DNA from: Mycolicibacterium litorale
Lineage (GTDB): Bacteria > Actinomycetota > Actinomycetes > Mycobacteriales > Mycobacteriaceae
Direction of reading: 5' to 3'
Assembly (NCBI RefSeq): GCF_014218295.1
Contig: NZ_AP023287.1
Span: 3,844,001-3,908,000 of the forward strand
Length of the DNA stretch: 64,000 nt
Translations under genes and position numbers: made by a program
Shown here: positions 23,877 to 32,445 of the stretch, piece after piece
Numbering within the stretch: position 1 is the stretch's first letter
Layout of the letters: every line of letters begins with the position of its first letter
The notes under the pieces: model-generated
Database searches by the model: none
Told to the model about the DNA's origin: nothing
What the model saw: only the letters and a program-made list of their open reading frames with translations

Positions 23877-25187
23877 ATGGCCACCATCGACGGACACCGC
23901 CCGCGGGAGGCCGAACCGCTCGCCGTACGGCGTGCGGTGCGCGGTGCCGCCATCGGCAACACCGTCGAGTGGTTCGACTTCGCGATCTACGGTTTCCTCG
24001 CCACCTACATCGCGGAGAAGTTCTTCCCCACCGCCGATGACACCGCCGCACTGCTGAACACCTTCGCGATCTTCGCGGCGGCGTTCTTCATGCGGCCCCT
24101 CGGCGGCTTCTTCTTCGGACCGCTGGGCGACCGGATCGGCCGTCAGCGGGTGCTCGCGCTGGTCATCCTGCTGATGTCGGCGTCCACCTTCGCGATCGGG
24201 CTGTTGCCGAGTTACGAGGCCATCGGCGTGGCCGCACCGCTGCTGCTGCTGGTGTGCCGGTGCGTACAAGGCTTCTCCGCCGGTGGCGAGTACGGCAGTG
24301 GCGCCTGCTATCTCGCCGAATTCGCCCCCGACCGGCATCGCGGGTTCGTCGTCAGTTTCCTGGTGTGGTCGGTGGTGGTCGGCTTCCTGCTCGGTTCGAT
24401 GACGGTGACGGTGCTGGAGACGGCGCTGAGTGAATCGGCGATGAACTCCTACGGTTGGCGGATCCCGTTCCTCATCGCCGGCATGCTCGGCGGCGTCGGC
24501 CTCTACATCCGGCTGAAGCTCGGCGACACACCGGACTTCGAAGAGCTCAAGGAGTCCGGTGAGGTCTCGCACTCACCGCTCAAGGATGCGGTGACCACCT
24601 CGTGGAAGCCGATCCTGCAGATCGCCGGCCTGGTCATCATCCACAACGTCGGCTTCTACACCGTGTTCACATACCTGCCGAGCTACATGACCGAGACGCT
24701 GGACTTCACCAAGACCGACGCGTTCATCTCGATCACCGTGGCCAGCGTCGTCGGCCTCGTACTCATCCTCCCGCTGGGCGCGCTGTCGGACCGGGTCGGC
24801 CGCAAACCCCTGCTGATCGCCGGGGCGGTGGGTTTCGCGGTGCTGGCCTATCCGTTGTTCGCGCTGTTCCACACCGGTTCGCTGCTCGGTGCGATCGCCG
24901 GACACGCCGGACTGTCCGCGCTCGAGGCGCTGTTCGTGGCGGGCTCCCTGGCCGCGGGCGCGGAGTTGTTCGCCACCCGGGTGCGCTCCAGCGGCTACTC
25001 GATCGGCTACAACACCTCGGTGGCCCTGTTCGGCGGCACGGCGCCCTACGTCGCGACCTGGCTGACCGACCGCACCGGAAACGACCTCGCACCGGCCTAC
25101 TACGTGATCGTCGCCGCCGTCATCTCCCTGGGAACCATCCTGACCATGCGTGAGACGGCGAATCGTCCACTGCGCATGCGGGTGTGA
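23877..25187 (+). CDS. MHS-family (ProP-like) MFS transporter
   Basis: A 436-residue, 12-segment major facilitator of the metabolite:H+ symporter group, which imports small carboxylates. It has the N-terminal [33 protein letters not shown] (loop 2-3 motif), [13 protein letters not shown], the central loop with [12 protein letters not shown], and the second [13 protein letters not shown] motif. The ATG at 23877 follows GAGGAG. It lies downstream of the ligase operon behind two hairpins and may import the acid degraded by the island. It is closely similar to the transporter at 29889-31202. Confidence 0.9.
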   Translation: MATIDGHRPREAEPLAVRRAVRGAAIGNTVEWFDFAIYGFLATYIAEKFFPTADDTAALLNTFAIFAAAFFMRPLGGFFFGPLGDRIGRQRVLALVILLMSASTFAIGLLPSYEAIGVAAPLLLLVCRCVQGFSAGGEYGSGACYLAEFAPDRHRGFVVSFLVWSVVVGFLLGSMTVTVLETALSESAMNSYGWRIPFLIAGMLGGVGLYIRLKLGDTPDFEELKESGEVSHSPLKDAVTTSWKPILQIAGLVIIHNVGFYTVFTYLPSYMTETLDFTKTDAFISITVASVVGLVLILPLGALSDRVGRKPLLIAGAVGFAVLAYPLFALFHTGSLLGAIAGHAGLSALEALFVAGSLAAGAELFATRVRSSGYSIGYNTSVALFGGTAPYVATWLTDRTGNDLAPAYYVIVAAVISLGTILTMRETANRPLRMRV

Positions 25188-25228
25188 GGAGCGGCGCGAA
25201 AACCGCTGCCGGGCCGTCGATCGGCCGA

Positions 25229-25234
25229 TACAGT
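25229..25234 (+). promoter_or_regulatory. -10 element TACAGT for a leaderless transporter gene
   Basis: TACAGT is followed by 6 nt and then the ATG at 25241, which has no Shine-Dalgarno sequence. This is the classical mycobacterial leaderless layout. Confidence 0.55.
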
Positions 25235-25240
25235 CCACCC

Positions 25241-26530
25241 ATGGCAGTCACCGGTGCGACCGCCGTTGTCGGCACGTCGCCACTGCGGGTCGCGTCGGCG
25301 AGTTTCATCGGCACCACGGTCGAGTACTACGACTTCCTGATCTACGGCACCGCCGCGGCGCTCGTGTTCCCCGAGCTGTTCTTCCCCGACGTGTCACCGG
25401 CCACCGGGCTGCTGCTGTCGTTCGCGACCTTCGGGGTCGGGTTCGTCGCCCGCCCTCTGGGTGGAATCGTGTTCGGGCACTTCGGTGATCGGATCGGTCG
25501 CAAGCGGATGCTGGTCTACTCGCTGCTGAGCATGGGTGTCGCCACCGTGCTGATGGGCGCGCTGCCCACCTACGCCCAGATCGGCGTGGCGGCGCCGATC
25601 CTGCTGACGTTGTTGCGGTTGGTGCAGGGTTTCGCCGTCGGCGGTGAGTGGGGCGGCGCCACCCTGATGGCGGTCGAACACGCGGCGCCGGATCGCAAGG
25701 GACGCTACGGCGCCTTCCCGCAGATGGGCGCCCCGGCCGGAACCGCGACGGCCACGCTGGCGTTCTACCTCGCCTCGCTCCTGCCCGACGAGCAGTTCCT
25801 CGCCTGGGGATGGCGAATCCCGTTTGTGGCCAGCGCCGTGCTGATCGTCATCGGTCTGGTCATCAGGCTGTCGCTGGCCGAGAGTCCGGACTTCGCGGCG
25901 GTACGGGAACGCGCCGCGGTGGTGCGCCTGCCGATCGCCGAGGCGGTGCGCAGGCACTGGCGCCAGATTCTGCTGATCGCCGGCGCCTACCTGAGCCAGG
26001 GCGTGTTCGCCTACATCTGCGTCGCGTACCTGGTCTCCTACGCCACCACGGTCGCCGGAATCGGCCGCACCCAAGCACTTCTCGGCGTCTGCGTGGCCGC
26101 CGTGGTGGCAGTGGTGATGTACCCGGTGTTCGGTGCGCTCTCCGACGTAGTGGGCCGCAAACCGGTGTTCCTGGCCGGCGTCGTCGCGATGGGCGTTTCG
26201 GTCCTTCCGGTCTTTGCGTTGATCAACACCGGTGAGCCCGCCCTCTTCCTGCTCGCGCTCGTGCTCGTCTTCGGATTGGCCATGGCACCGGCGGCCGGGG
26301 TGACCGGATCACTGTTCAGCCTGGCGTTCGACGCCGACGTGCGCTACAGCGGTGTGTCGCTGGGCTACACCCTGTCGGCGGTGGTCGGGTCGGCCTTCGC
26401 GCCGACCATCGCCACCGCGCTGTACACGGCGACGAAGTCCAGCGATGCGATCGCCGCCTACCTCATCGTGGTCTCGGTGATCTCCGCGGTCTCGGTCGGT
26501 CTGTTGCCCGGACCGTGGCGCTCGCGCTGA
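25241..26530 (+). CDS. MHS-family MFS transporter, second
   Basis: A 429-residue major facilitator with 12 predicted membrane segments. It shows TTVEYYDFLIYGTAAAL, FGHFGDRIGRKRML, LVQGFAVGGEWGGA, LAESPDFAAVRE and GALSDVVGRKPVF. It belongs to the same symporter group as its neighbours but to a different branch, with TVEYYDF rather than TVEWFDF. I prefer the ATG at 25241 because of the TACAGT leaderless promoter; a GTG at 25184 would overlap the previous stop. It ends 1 nt before the stop of the convergent phosphotransferase gene. The substrate is probably a carboxylate or aromatic acid. Confidence 0.88.
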   Translation: MAVTGATAVVGTSPLRVASASFIGTTVEYYDFLIYGTAAALVFPELFFPDVSPATGLLLSFATFGVGFVARPLGGIVFGHFGDRIGRKRMLVYSLLSMGVATVLMGALPTYAQIGVAAPILLTLLRLVQGFAVGGEWGGATLMAVEHAAPDRKGRYGAFPQMGAPAGTATATLAFYLASLLPDEQFLAWGWRIPFVASAVLIVIGLVIRLSLAESPDFAAVRERAAVVRLPIAEAVRRHWRQILLIAGAYLSQGVFAYICVAYLVSYATTVAGIGRTQALLGVCVAAVVAVVMYPVFGALSDVVGRKPVFLAGVVAMGVSVLPVFALINTGEPALFLLALVLVFGLAMAPAAGVTGSLFSLAFDADVRYSGVSLGYTLSAVVGSAFAPTIATALYTATKSSDAIAAYLIVVSVISAVSVGLLPGPWRSR

Positions 26531-26531
26531 G

Positions 26532-27599
26532 TCAGACGTCGGCGATCGCCTCGGCTGTCTGCAGATCGGCGTAGGCCGCCGAATACCGTTGCGCGAGCGC
26601 GATGGCGATGTCCGGGCGCTGCCAGAGCTCGCCCGCGCTCGCGGTGCACAGCCACAGCGTGAGGCCGTGCGCCACCGAGGCGCGGTAGCGCAACCAGATC
26701 TCGCCGAGTGACGGCAGTTCGTCGGCGGGCAGGCCGAGCGCGTCGCGGTACTCCTCGAGGAGTTCGCGCTCATTGCGGCGTCGGTCCTCGATCGTCAACG
26801 CGCCCTGCAGGAAGTAGCCCAGGTCCAGCGACCAGTTGCCGCGGCGAGCGACCTGCCAGTCGAGGAACCCGACCTCCCCGCTGGGCAGCAGGTAGGTGTT
26901 GCCGATGTGCGGATCACCGTGCAGCAGCGTCTGTGTCGACGTGGTCAGGCTGCGGATGTAGGGCTTCCAGATGTCTTCGATGAGCTCACCTATGGTCAGC
27001 GCCATCACCACATCCGGGGCATCGTCGCCCAGCCGCTTCTGCGCCTCGGCCAGCGGTGCGGCACCCATCCCCTCCCAGGGCACGAACGGCTCCAGCCAGT
27101 CGAGCGCCGGCTCCTCGACAACCCTGCGCCCCCAGTATCTTCCGTGCATACGCGCCAGGCCGCGCACCCCTGTGGCCGCCTGCTCGACGGTCAGTGGGCG
27201 CGTCGCATCGCGCGGATCGGCGTCGCGGGCGGTGAGGTCCTCCATCACCAGGATGAAGTCCTCGGCCTCTTCGTCGATCAGCGCGCGGAACACGGTGGGG
27301 TGTTCCAGCGGCAGGTCCACCCCGCAGGTGAACAACCGCGGTTCGTGGAACAGACCGCTGGTGAGCCGGACCAGGTCCCGGTGGGCCGGGTCGACCGCCT
27401 TGACGAACACCGTCTCCGGGCCGGAGCCCGCGGAGTAGCGCAGACGCAGTCGGGCCCGCCGGTTGGTGCCGTCGTCGCGCAGGTCCACGCTGACCGAGTC
27501 GACGACGGCCTGCGGATGATGGTGCGCCAGTGCGGCGGTCATCCAGTCCGGGGTGATGTCGTCCCAATCCCTGGGCACCACGGGGGCCGTGCTGGTCAT
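26532..27599 (-). CDS. Phosphotransferase of the aminoglycoside-phosphotransferase (APH) fold
   Basis: A 355-residue APH-fold kinase. It has TVFVKAVD with the ATP-binding Lys, LVMEDLTARD, the catalytic loop LLHGDPHIGNTYLL (HGDxxxxN) and the metal-binding GFLDWQVARRG. Proteins of this group near catabolic genes often phosphorylate a hydroxy-acid, hydroxyacyl-CoA or small alcohol rather than an antibiotic (for example LvaA of levulinate catabolism). Its ATG overlaps the P450 stop (ATGA), so the two enzymes probably act on the same compound: hydroxylation, then phosphorylation of the new hydroxyl. The open frame continues upstream into the P450 gene. Confidence 0.85.
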   Translation of the reverse strand: MTSTAPVVPRDWDDITPDWMTAALAHHHPQAVVDSVSVDLRDDGTNRRARLRLRYSAGSGPETVFVKAVDPAHRDLVRLTSGLFHEPRLFTCGVDLPLEHPTVFRALIDEEAEDFILVMEDLTARDADPRDATRPLTVEQAATGVRGLARMHGRYWGRRVVEEPALDWLEPFVPWEGMGAAPLAEAQKRLGDDAPDVVMALTIGELIEDIWKPYIRSLTTSTQTLLHGDPHIGNTYLLPSGEVGFLDWQVARRGNWSLDLGYFLQGALTIEDRRRNERELLEEYRDALGLPADELPSLGEIWLRYRASVAHGLTLWLCTASAGELWQRPDIAIALAQRYSAAYADLQTAEAIADV

Positions 27600-28810
27600 C
27601 GCACGATCGCCGGCATCGAATCCCAGCCTCGCACAGTCGATGTCGGCGACAGCGCGGCGTTCGACATGTCGACATCCCATTCCGGGAAGCGGGTGAGGAT
27701 CTCCTCGAGCGCGATCCGGCCCTCCAGTCGCGCGAGCGCCGAGCCGAGACAGTAGTGGGTGCCGACACTGAACGCGAGATGCTGACGCGGTTCGCGGTGG
27801 ATGTCGAAAACGTCTCCGTCGGGCGGGAATTGGCGGTGGTCGCGTACGGCCGCACCGATCAGCATCATCATCACGCTGCCCTCGGGGACCGTCTGCCCGT
27901 AAATCTCGACGTCGCGGGTCACGTAGCGGGCGACGTGTGGTGCGGGCGGTTCGAACCGCAGCAGCTCCTCGACCGCCTGCGGGATGAGGGCCGGGTTCTC
28001 GACCAGTTCCCTGCGCTGATCGGGGTGTTCGGCGAGCACCTTGGCCGCCCAGCCGATCAGCCGGGTCGTCGTCTCGTTGCCCGCGCCGGCCACCACGTTG
28101 AGGTAGACCAGCAGCTCTTCGCGACGCAACCGCCGCACGGTCCCGGTCTCGTCAGTGAACTCGACGTTGAGCAGTTCGGTCATGATGTCGTCGGACGGGT
28201 TGTCCTTGCGCCAGTCGATGTAGGCCTCGAAGATCTCGCCGGTCACCATGCCCTGTTCGGCGGCCGACATCGGTTTACCCGCCTCGGTGCGCAACTGCGC
28301 GTTGCCGTAGTCGCGGATCATCTCCTGGTCGTCCTCGGGGATGCCGAGCAGCGAACTGATCACCTTCATCGGCATCTGGGCGCCGAAGTCGGTGATGAAG
28401 TCGAAGCGGCCGGCACCGACCAGCGGATCGAGGCTCTGCGCGCAGAACTCGCGGATCTTGGGCTCGAGCGCGTTGATCTTGCGCGGGGTGAACATGCGCG
28501 CGAGCAACTTGCGGTGCACGTCGTGGATCGGCGGATCCTCGAAGATCACCGTGCCCGGCGGGATGTCGATGTTGGCCTTGATGAGCTCGACGATCGCGCC
28601 GCGCGCCGAGCTGAACGTCTCGTGGTCGACGAGCGCCTTGCACACGTCGTCGTAGCGGCTCACGGCGTAGAAGTCGTGCTGGGCGTTGTAGTACAGCGGC
28701 GCCTCTTCGCGCAGGCGCTTGAACATCGGGTAGGGATCGGCATTGAGTTCGACGTCGTAGGGATCGAAGTACGGATCGAAGTACACGTCGGGGCTGGCAC
28801 TCACGGTCAC
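27596..28810 (-). CDS. Cytochrome P450
   Basis: A 404-residue soluble bacterial P450. It has the I-helix oxygen-activation motif VAGAGNETTTR, the ExxR of the K-helix in VEELLRFEPP, and the heme-binding loop FSVGTHYCLGSALARLEG with the Cys thiolate. The N-terminus carries the DPYDVELNADPYPMFKRL segment usual in mycobacterial CYPs. The GTG at 28810 has AGAGAGG upstream; the longer open frame to 28873 would run through the LacI operator. It forms an operon with the APH-fold kinase. Redox partners are not adjacent, the nearest ferredoxin being at 16.4 kb. The substrate and CYP family number are not assigned. Confidence 0.92.
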   Translation of the reverse strand: MTVSASPDVYFDPYFDPYDVELNADPYPMFKRLREEAPLYYNAQHDFYAVSRYDDVCKALVDHETFSSARGAIVELIKANIDIPPGTVIFEDPPIHDVHRKLLARMFTPRKINALEPKIREFCAQSLDPLVGAGRFDFITDFGAQMPMKVISSLLGIPEDDQEMIRDYGNAQLRTEAGKPMSAAEQGMVTGEIFEAYIDWRKDNPSDDIMTELLNVEFTDETGTVRRLRREELLVYLNVVAGAGNETTTRLIGWAAKVLAEHPDQRRELVENPALIPQAVEELLRFEPPAPHVARYVTRDVEIYGQTVPEGSVMMMLIGAAVRDHRQFPPDGDVFDIHREPRQHLAFSVGTHYCLGSALARLEGRIALEEILTRFPEWDVDMSNAALSPTSTVRGWDSMPAIVR

Positions 28811-28840
28811 GGAAATCCGCCTCTCTGTATGCGGTAAGGA

Positions 28841-28856
28841 GCTTACACGCGTAAGC
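28841..28856. promoter_or_regulatory. LacI-type operator GCTTACACGCGTAAGC upstream of the P450 operon
   Basis: The perfect arms GCTTAC and GTAAGC are separated by 4 nt with a central CG, the usual LacI/PurR-style arrangement. The site is followed by AGGG, and the whole segment matches the site at 31233-31248. It lies 31 nt before the P450 start and 39 nt past the LacI stop. Confidence 0.7.
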
Positions 28857-28894
28857 AGGGCTGGAGGCAACAAAATCGGGTTGGGATGTAACGC

Positions 28895-29884
28895 TCAGGT
28901 GGACGAGCGCTGGATCAGCCGGGCGACCTTGCGGGCACTGGGTTCGTGCTCGACCGGATAGCCGAGCTCCGCCATCATCGCCGCCACCGCCACGTCGACG
29001 ATCTCCTTGGCGTCGAAGCCCACGGACGTCAGCGGGGGTCCGCTCACCGCGCCGAGCGGACGGGCGTCCACACCCATGACCGCCAGGTCGGCCGGGCACC
29101 GCAGCCCGGCCTCCCGCAGCCCGTGTAGCGCCACGAACGCGGTCTCGTCGCTTTGGGCGCACACCGCCGTCACCCCCTGGCCGACCCAACCGCTCACCAC
29201 CGCCGCGGCGTCACCGCCGTCGGTCGCGAGGGTGCCCACCACGAGCTCGGGCAGTCCGCGGTCACGGGCGGCCACCTGCAGGCCGGCCAGCCAGTAGTCG
29301 CCGAGCGGGCGGAGTTTGTCGACGTCGGAGTAGGCGAACGCGAGCCGGCGGTGGCCGCGCTCCACCAGATGACCGATGCGCAGCTCACCGATGGACAGGT
29401 GCAGATCGCCGAGGGCGTGCAGTTGCGCGCTGCCGACGTGGATCTGCGGGATGCCCGCCGCGTCGGCAGCCGCGAGCGCCGCGCCGGTCAGCGGAAACAC
29501 GCTGGTGACGGCGATCGGGTTCAGATCGTTGATCGCGTCGACGACGTTGCGGTCGTCGTCGGTCTCGAACTGCAGCGACAACACGATGCCGTGCCGCGCC
29601 AGTGCGGTGGTCAGCCTGCTGCCCACCTCCATCGGCAGTTCCCCGAGCGCGATGCGCGGCACGATGTAGAGCACGACGCCGCTGCCCCCGACGGCGAGGT
29701 TGCGGGCGGCGAGATTCGGCCGGTAGCCCAGCGATTCGGCGGCCTTGCGCACCGCGTCGCGGGTGCGCGGCGAGATCCGCTGGCTCTCGACGTTGTTGAG
29801 GACGTAGCTGACCGTGGCCGTCGACACGTTGGCCAACCGCGCCACGTCGGCCTTGGTCGGCCTCGCCGCTCCCCTACCGCTCAC
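28895..29884 (-). CDS. LacI-family transcriptional repressor
   Basis: A 329-residue regulator with the N-terminal LacI helix-turn-helix and hinge (TKADVARLANVSTATVSYVLNN, then YRPNLAARNLAVG), followed by a periplasmic-binding-type sensor domain (HRRLAFAYSD, AVMGVDARPLG). It starts at a GTG 4 nt after the stop of the MHS transporter and is therefore in one operon with it. Two matching operators, before the P450 gene and before the transporter, indicate that it controls both operons and its own synthesis. The inducer is probably the transported compound. Confidence 0.9.
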   Translation of the reverse strand: MSGRGAARPTKADVARLANVSTATVSYVLNNVESQRISPRTRDAVRKAAESLGYRPNLAARNLAVGGSGVVLYIVPRIALGELPMEVGSRLTTALARHGIVLSLQFETDDDRNVVDAINDLNPIAVTSVFPLTGAALAAADAAGIPQIHVGSAQLHALGDLHLSIGELRIGHLVERGHRRLAFAYSDVDKLRPLGDYWLAGLQVAARDRGLPELVVGTLATDGGDAAAVVSGWVGQGVTAVCAQSDETAFVALHGLREAGLRCPADLAVMGVDARPLGAVSGPPLTSVGFDAKEIVDVAVAAMMAELGYPVEHEPSARKVARLIQRSST

Positions 29885-29888
29885 CTGC

Positions 29889-31202
29889 TCATCGTCGCAC
29901 GTCAGCGGCCGCCGTCCCGGCCAACGGCCGGCCCGCGGACTCCCGCAGCGTCACCAGGGTCACGAGCGAGACCACCGCCGCGACGATGAGGTACAGCGCG
30001 GGGGCGAGGTGGTTGTCGGTCGTCGCGGTCAACCAGGTGACGACGTAGGGCGTCGTCCCCCCGAACGCGGCCACCGAGACGTTGTAGCCGATGGAGAACC
30101 CGCTGTAGCGCACCCGGGTGGCGAACAACTCGACGCCTGCGGTGACGGCGGTCGACACGTACACCGATTCGATGGCGGCCAGCACGCAGTGCGCGGTGAT
30201 CGCGGCAGCCAGCGACCCCGAGTTCAGCAGCAGGAACAGCGGATAGGCCGACACCGCGAACGCCACCGCACCGCCGATGAGCAGCGGGCGCCTGCCGATG
30301 CGGTCCGACAGCGCGGCCAGCGGCAGGATCAGCACCAGTGCGACGAGGCTGGCCAGCGACATCGAGACGAACGACGCCGTCCTGCCGAACTCCAGTGTCT
30401 TGATGAAGTAGGTCGGCAGGAACGTGAACACGACGTAGTAGCCGACGTTGAAGACGACGAACAGGCCGATCACCTGCAGGACGGGCCGCCACGCGGTGGT
30501 GGCCGCCTCCCGCAGCGGAGAGGTGGCGACACGGTCGGCCTCGGTGAGCGCGGCGAACTGCGGGGTGTCGTCGAGGCGCAACCGGATGTAGAGGCCGACC
30601 AGCCCCAGCGGTGCGGCGATCAGGAACGGTATGCGCCAGCCAAAGCTGTCCATCGCCGAGGCGGACAGCAGCGCCTGCAGCACCGTGACGGTCACCGAAC
30701 CGAGCAGGAAGCCGACGACGCCGGACCAGGCGATGAACGTGACCGTCAGGCCGCGGCGCCGGTCCCGGGCGTACTCGGCGAGATAGACTGCGCCGCCGCC
30801 ATATTCACCTCCGGCGGAGAATCCCTGCAGGCATCGCAGGAACAGCAGCAGCAACGGTGCGGCGACGCCGATGCTGGCGTAGGTGGGCAGCAGGCCGATC
30901 CCGAGCGTGGCCGCCGACATGAGCAGGATGACCACGGCCAGCACCCGTTGGCGGCCGATGCGGTCACCGAGCGGGCCGAAGACGAAACCGCCGAGCGGGC
31001 GCATGAAGAATGCCGCCGCGAAGATGGCGAAGGTGTTCAGCAGCGCGGCGGTGTCGTTGCCCGCCGGGAAGAACTTCGCCGCGATGTAGGTGGCGAGGAA
31101 ACCGTAGATCGCGAAGTCGAACCATTCGACGGCATTGCCGATCGACGCGCCGGTGATCGCCTTGCGGATGGCCGCCTGCGGCGCCGCGGCGGGCGCGGAC
31201 AT
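29889..31202 (-). CDS. MHS-family MFS transporter of the LacI operon
   Basis: A 437-residue transporter with [60 protein letters not shown] and [13 protein letters not shown]. It is strongly similar over its whole length to the transporter at 23877-25187, so the two are recent paralogs. I prefer the ATG at 31202, which has GGAG 6 nt upstream; an ATG at 31214 is also in frame. A TAGGCT hexamer at 31231-31226 could be the -10, with the LacI operator between -35 and -10. It likely imports the substrate of the P450-kinase pair. Confidence 0.88.
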   Translation of the reverse strand: MSAPAAAPQAAIRKAITGASIGNAVEWFDFAIYGFLATYIAAKFFPAGNDTAALLNTFAIFAAAFFMRPLGGFVFGPLGDRIGRQRVLAVVILLMSAATLGIGLLPTYASIGVAAPLLLLFLRCLQGFSAGGEYGGGAVYLAEYARDRRRGLTVTFIAWSGVVGFLLGSVTVTVLQALLSASAMDSFGWRIPFLIAAPLGLVGLYIRLRLDDTPQFAALTEADRVATSPLREAATTAWRPVLQVIGLFVVFNVGYYVVFTFLPTYFIKTLEFGRTASFVSMSLASLVALVLILPLAALSDRIGRRPLLIGGAVAFAVSAYPLFLLLNSGSLAAAITAHCVLAAIESVYVSTAVTAGVELFATRVRYSGFSIGYNVSVAAFGGTTPYVVTWLTATTDNHLAPALYLIVAAVVSLVTLVTLRESAGRPLAGTAAADVRR

Positions 31203-31232
31203 CTGACTCTCCATGGCGAGAGGGAGCCTATC

Positions 31233-31248
31233 GCTTAACCGCGTAAGC
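31233..31248. promoter_or_regulatory. LacI-type operator GCTTAACCGCGTAAGC upstream of the transporter-lacI operon
   Basis: It matches the 28841-28856 operator at 14 of 16 positions, with the same AGGG following. Arms GCTTAA and GTAAGC differ from perfect symmetry at one base. It lies immediately upstream of the TAGGCT -10-like hexamer. Confidence 0.7.
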
Positions 31249-31259
31249 AGGGTCAGGTT

Positions 31260-31736
31260 TCAGTCCGCCGGTGCGACGAGCGCGGGGCGTAACCGATCGG
31301 CCGGGATCTCGCGTCCGGCGTCCAGGTCGCCCTCCAGGCCTGCGGCGTAGTCGATCAGACCGTTCACGTCGACGCCGTGGCGCAGCGGCGCCTCGGCCAG
31401 CCGGGTGGCCGCGCGGCGCAGCAGCGCGCGGGCGCCCCCGGGATTGCCGCGCTGGATGTGGGTGATGCCGACCATCAGCTGCGCCAGGCCCTGCCACAGC
31501 GGCCGCTCGTCGTCCGGGCCGTCCTTCCATGCCGCCTCGAGGACCTCGTGGGCGTGGAACGCCCGGCCGGCGTCGACGAGCTGCTGGGCGTAGGTCAGCG
31601 ATCCGGCCGGCGGCAGGTGCAGGTCGTCAGGGATGCGGTCCACACCCTCGCTGCCGGGCGGAAGCGGCCGCCCGAGCGCGTCGCGCGGGCGGCTGTTGCG
31701 GGGCCGGCCGGTCTCGTCGCGGTCACGCTGGGCCAT
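31260..31736 (-). CDS. DUF309-family protein
   Basis: A 158-residue protein of the DUF309 family. It carries the family signature FHAHEVLEAAWK (about residues 59-70) and the following helix PLWQGLAQLMVGITHIQRGNP. The family is a small helical bundle with conserved His/Glu residues but no established biochemical role that I know of. The first 45 residues are charged and probably unstructured. The start ATG lies 14 nt inside the end of the DoxX-like gene, so the two are in one operon. Confidence 0.85.
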   Translation of the reverse strand: MAQRDRDETGRPRNSRPRDALGRPLPPGSEGVDRIPDDLHLPPAGSLTYAQQLVDAGRAFHAHEVLEAAWKDGPDDERPLWQGLAQLMVGITHIQRGNPGGARALLRRAATRLAEAPLRHGVDVNGLIDYAAGLEGDLDAGREIPADRLRPALVAPAD

Positions 31737-32151
31737 GCGACTGTCCTACCCGGTCGCGGCGGCGCCATGCCGCCCACGCGCCCGTCGACCACAGCGCCCA
31801 GACCACGAGGACGGGCTGGAACAGCAGGCGCACGGCGCGGTCGCGGTCGGAGTCGAGGCCGAATGCGTCGGTGTGGGTGAGGAACTGGGAGATGTTGCCG
31901 GGGAACACGAGCACGAAGAACGCAGCGGTGACCCAGCCCAGCGGCACCCGCCACCGCTGCAGGACGATCAGCGCCGCGCCCAGCGCGATCTCCACGACAC
32001 CCGACGCGATGACCACGAAATCGACGTTCAGCGGAAGCCACGGCGGCACCTGCGCGTAGAAGTCCGTGCGGGCGAAGGTGAGGTGAGCGACGCCCGCAAA
32101 GACGAGCGCCGCGCCGAGCAGGACCCGGGTGAACAGGCGGAGCAGTGTCAC
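31723..32151 (-). CDS. DoxX-like membrane protein
   Basis: A 142-residue protein with four hydrophobic segments. Typical DoxX/DoxD-like features are LRLFTRVLLGAALVFAGVAHL at the N-terminus, YAQVPPWLPLN, and ASGVVEIALGAALIV. Members are found in electron-transfer or redox-stress contexts but the function here is unknown. I start it at the GTG at 32151 (VTLLRLF); the frame is open to 32208 but the additional residues are proline-rich and lie near the tRNA. It precedes the DUF309 gene with an overlap of 14 nt. Confidence 0.82.
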   Translation of the reverse strand: MTLLRLFTRVLLGAALVFAGVAHLTFARTDFYAQVPPWLPLNVDFVVIASGVVEIALGAALIVLQRWRVPLGWVTAAFFVLVFPGNISQFLTHTDAFGLDSDRDRAVRLLFQPVLVVWALWSTGAWAAWRRRDRVGQSHGPA

Positions 32152-32184
32152 CAGGCCATCGTGCCTGCCCGGGGGACACGGAGT

Positions 32185-32267
32185 GCGGACGGAGGGACTC
32201 GAACCCACACGCTCTTTCGAGCACGGACACCTAAAGACCGCGCGTATACCAATTTCGCCACGTCCGC
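32185..32267 (-). tRNA. tRNA-Leu (anticodon UAG)
   Basis: The 7-bp acceptor stem is perfect (GCGGACG at 32267-32261 with CGTCCGC at 32191-32185). The D-loop region GCGAAATTGGTATACGC, a long variable arm (CGTGCTCGAAAGAGCG) and the T-loop GGGTTCGAGTCCC are typical of class II tRNA-Leu. The anticodon loop TTTAGGT gives UAG. As I fold it the anticodon stem has one U-U mismatch. CCA is not encoded. Confidence 0.95.
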
Positions 32268-32327
32268 AGCGTGGTCATCGTACCGTCCGGACCGCCGGCG
32301 TCCGGGTGGTGTGTCGCGATCGCACGG

Positions 32328-32344
32328 GCGCTCTCAGAGAGCGC
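32328..32344. promoter_or_regulatory. 17-bp palindrome GCGCTCTCAGAGAGCGC between tRNA-Leu and lprD
   Basis: The perfect 8-bp arms surround a single central A. It lies in the divergent 178-nt region upstream of both the tRNA and the lprD gene, so it could be an operator. It is too tight to be a good RNA hairpin. Confidence 0.4.
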
Positions 32345-32433
32345 GGACGATATCGCTTTTCGTCGAGGCACACGGCTCGGGGGCAGGCTCCGGACGGTGT
32401 TCGACGCGTTCGTCGACCGCGAGGACCACGCGG

Positions 32434-32439
32434 TACCGT
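32434..32439 (+). promoter_or_regulatory. -10 element TACCGT for leaderless lprD
   Basis: TACCGT is followed by GGAACC and then the GTG start at 32446, with no Shine-Dalgarno sequence. This fits leaderless transcription. Confidence 0.55.
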
Positions 32440-32445
32440 GGAACC

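Noticed and set aside
26532..27599. Aminoglycoside resistance gene
   Set aside because: It has the APH fold but is translationally coupled to a P450 under LacI control, which points to a catabolic kinase.
23877..32267. Genomic island integrated at tRNA-Leu
   Set aside because: No integrase or transposase and no duplicated tRNA 3' end was found, and base composition is uniform. The closeness of tRNA to the accessory region may be chance.
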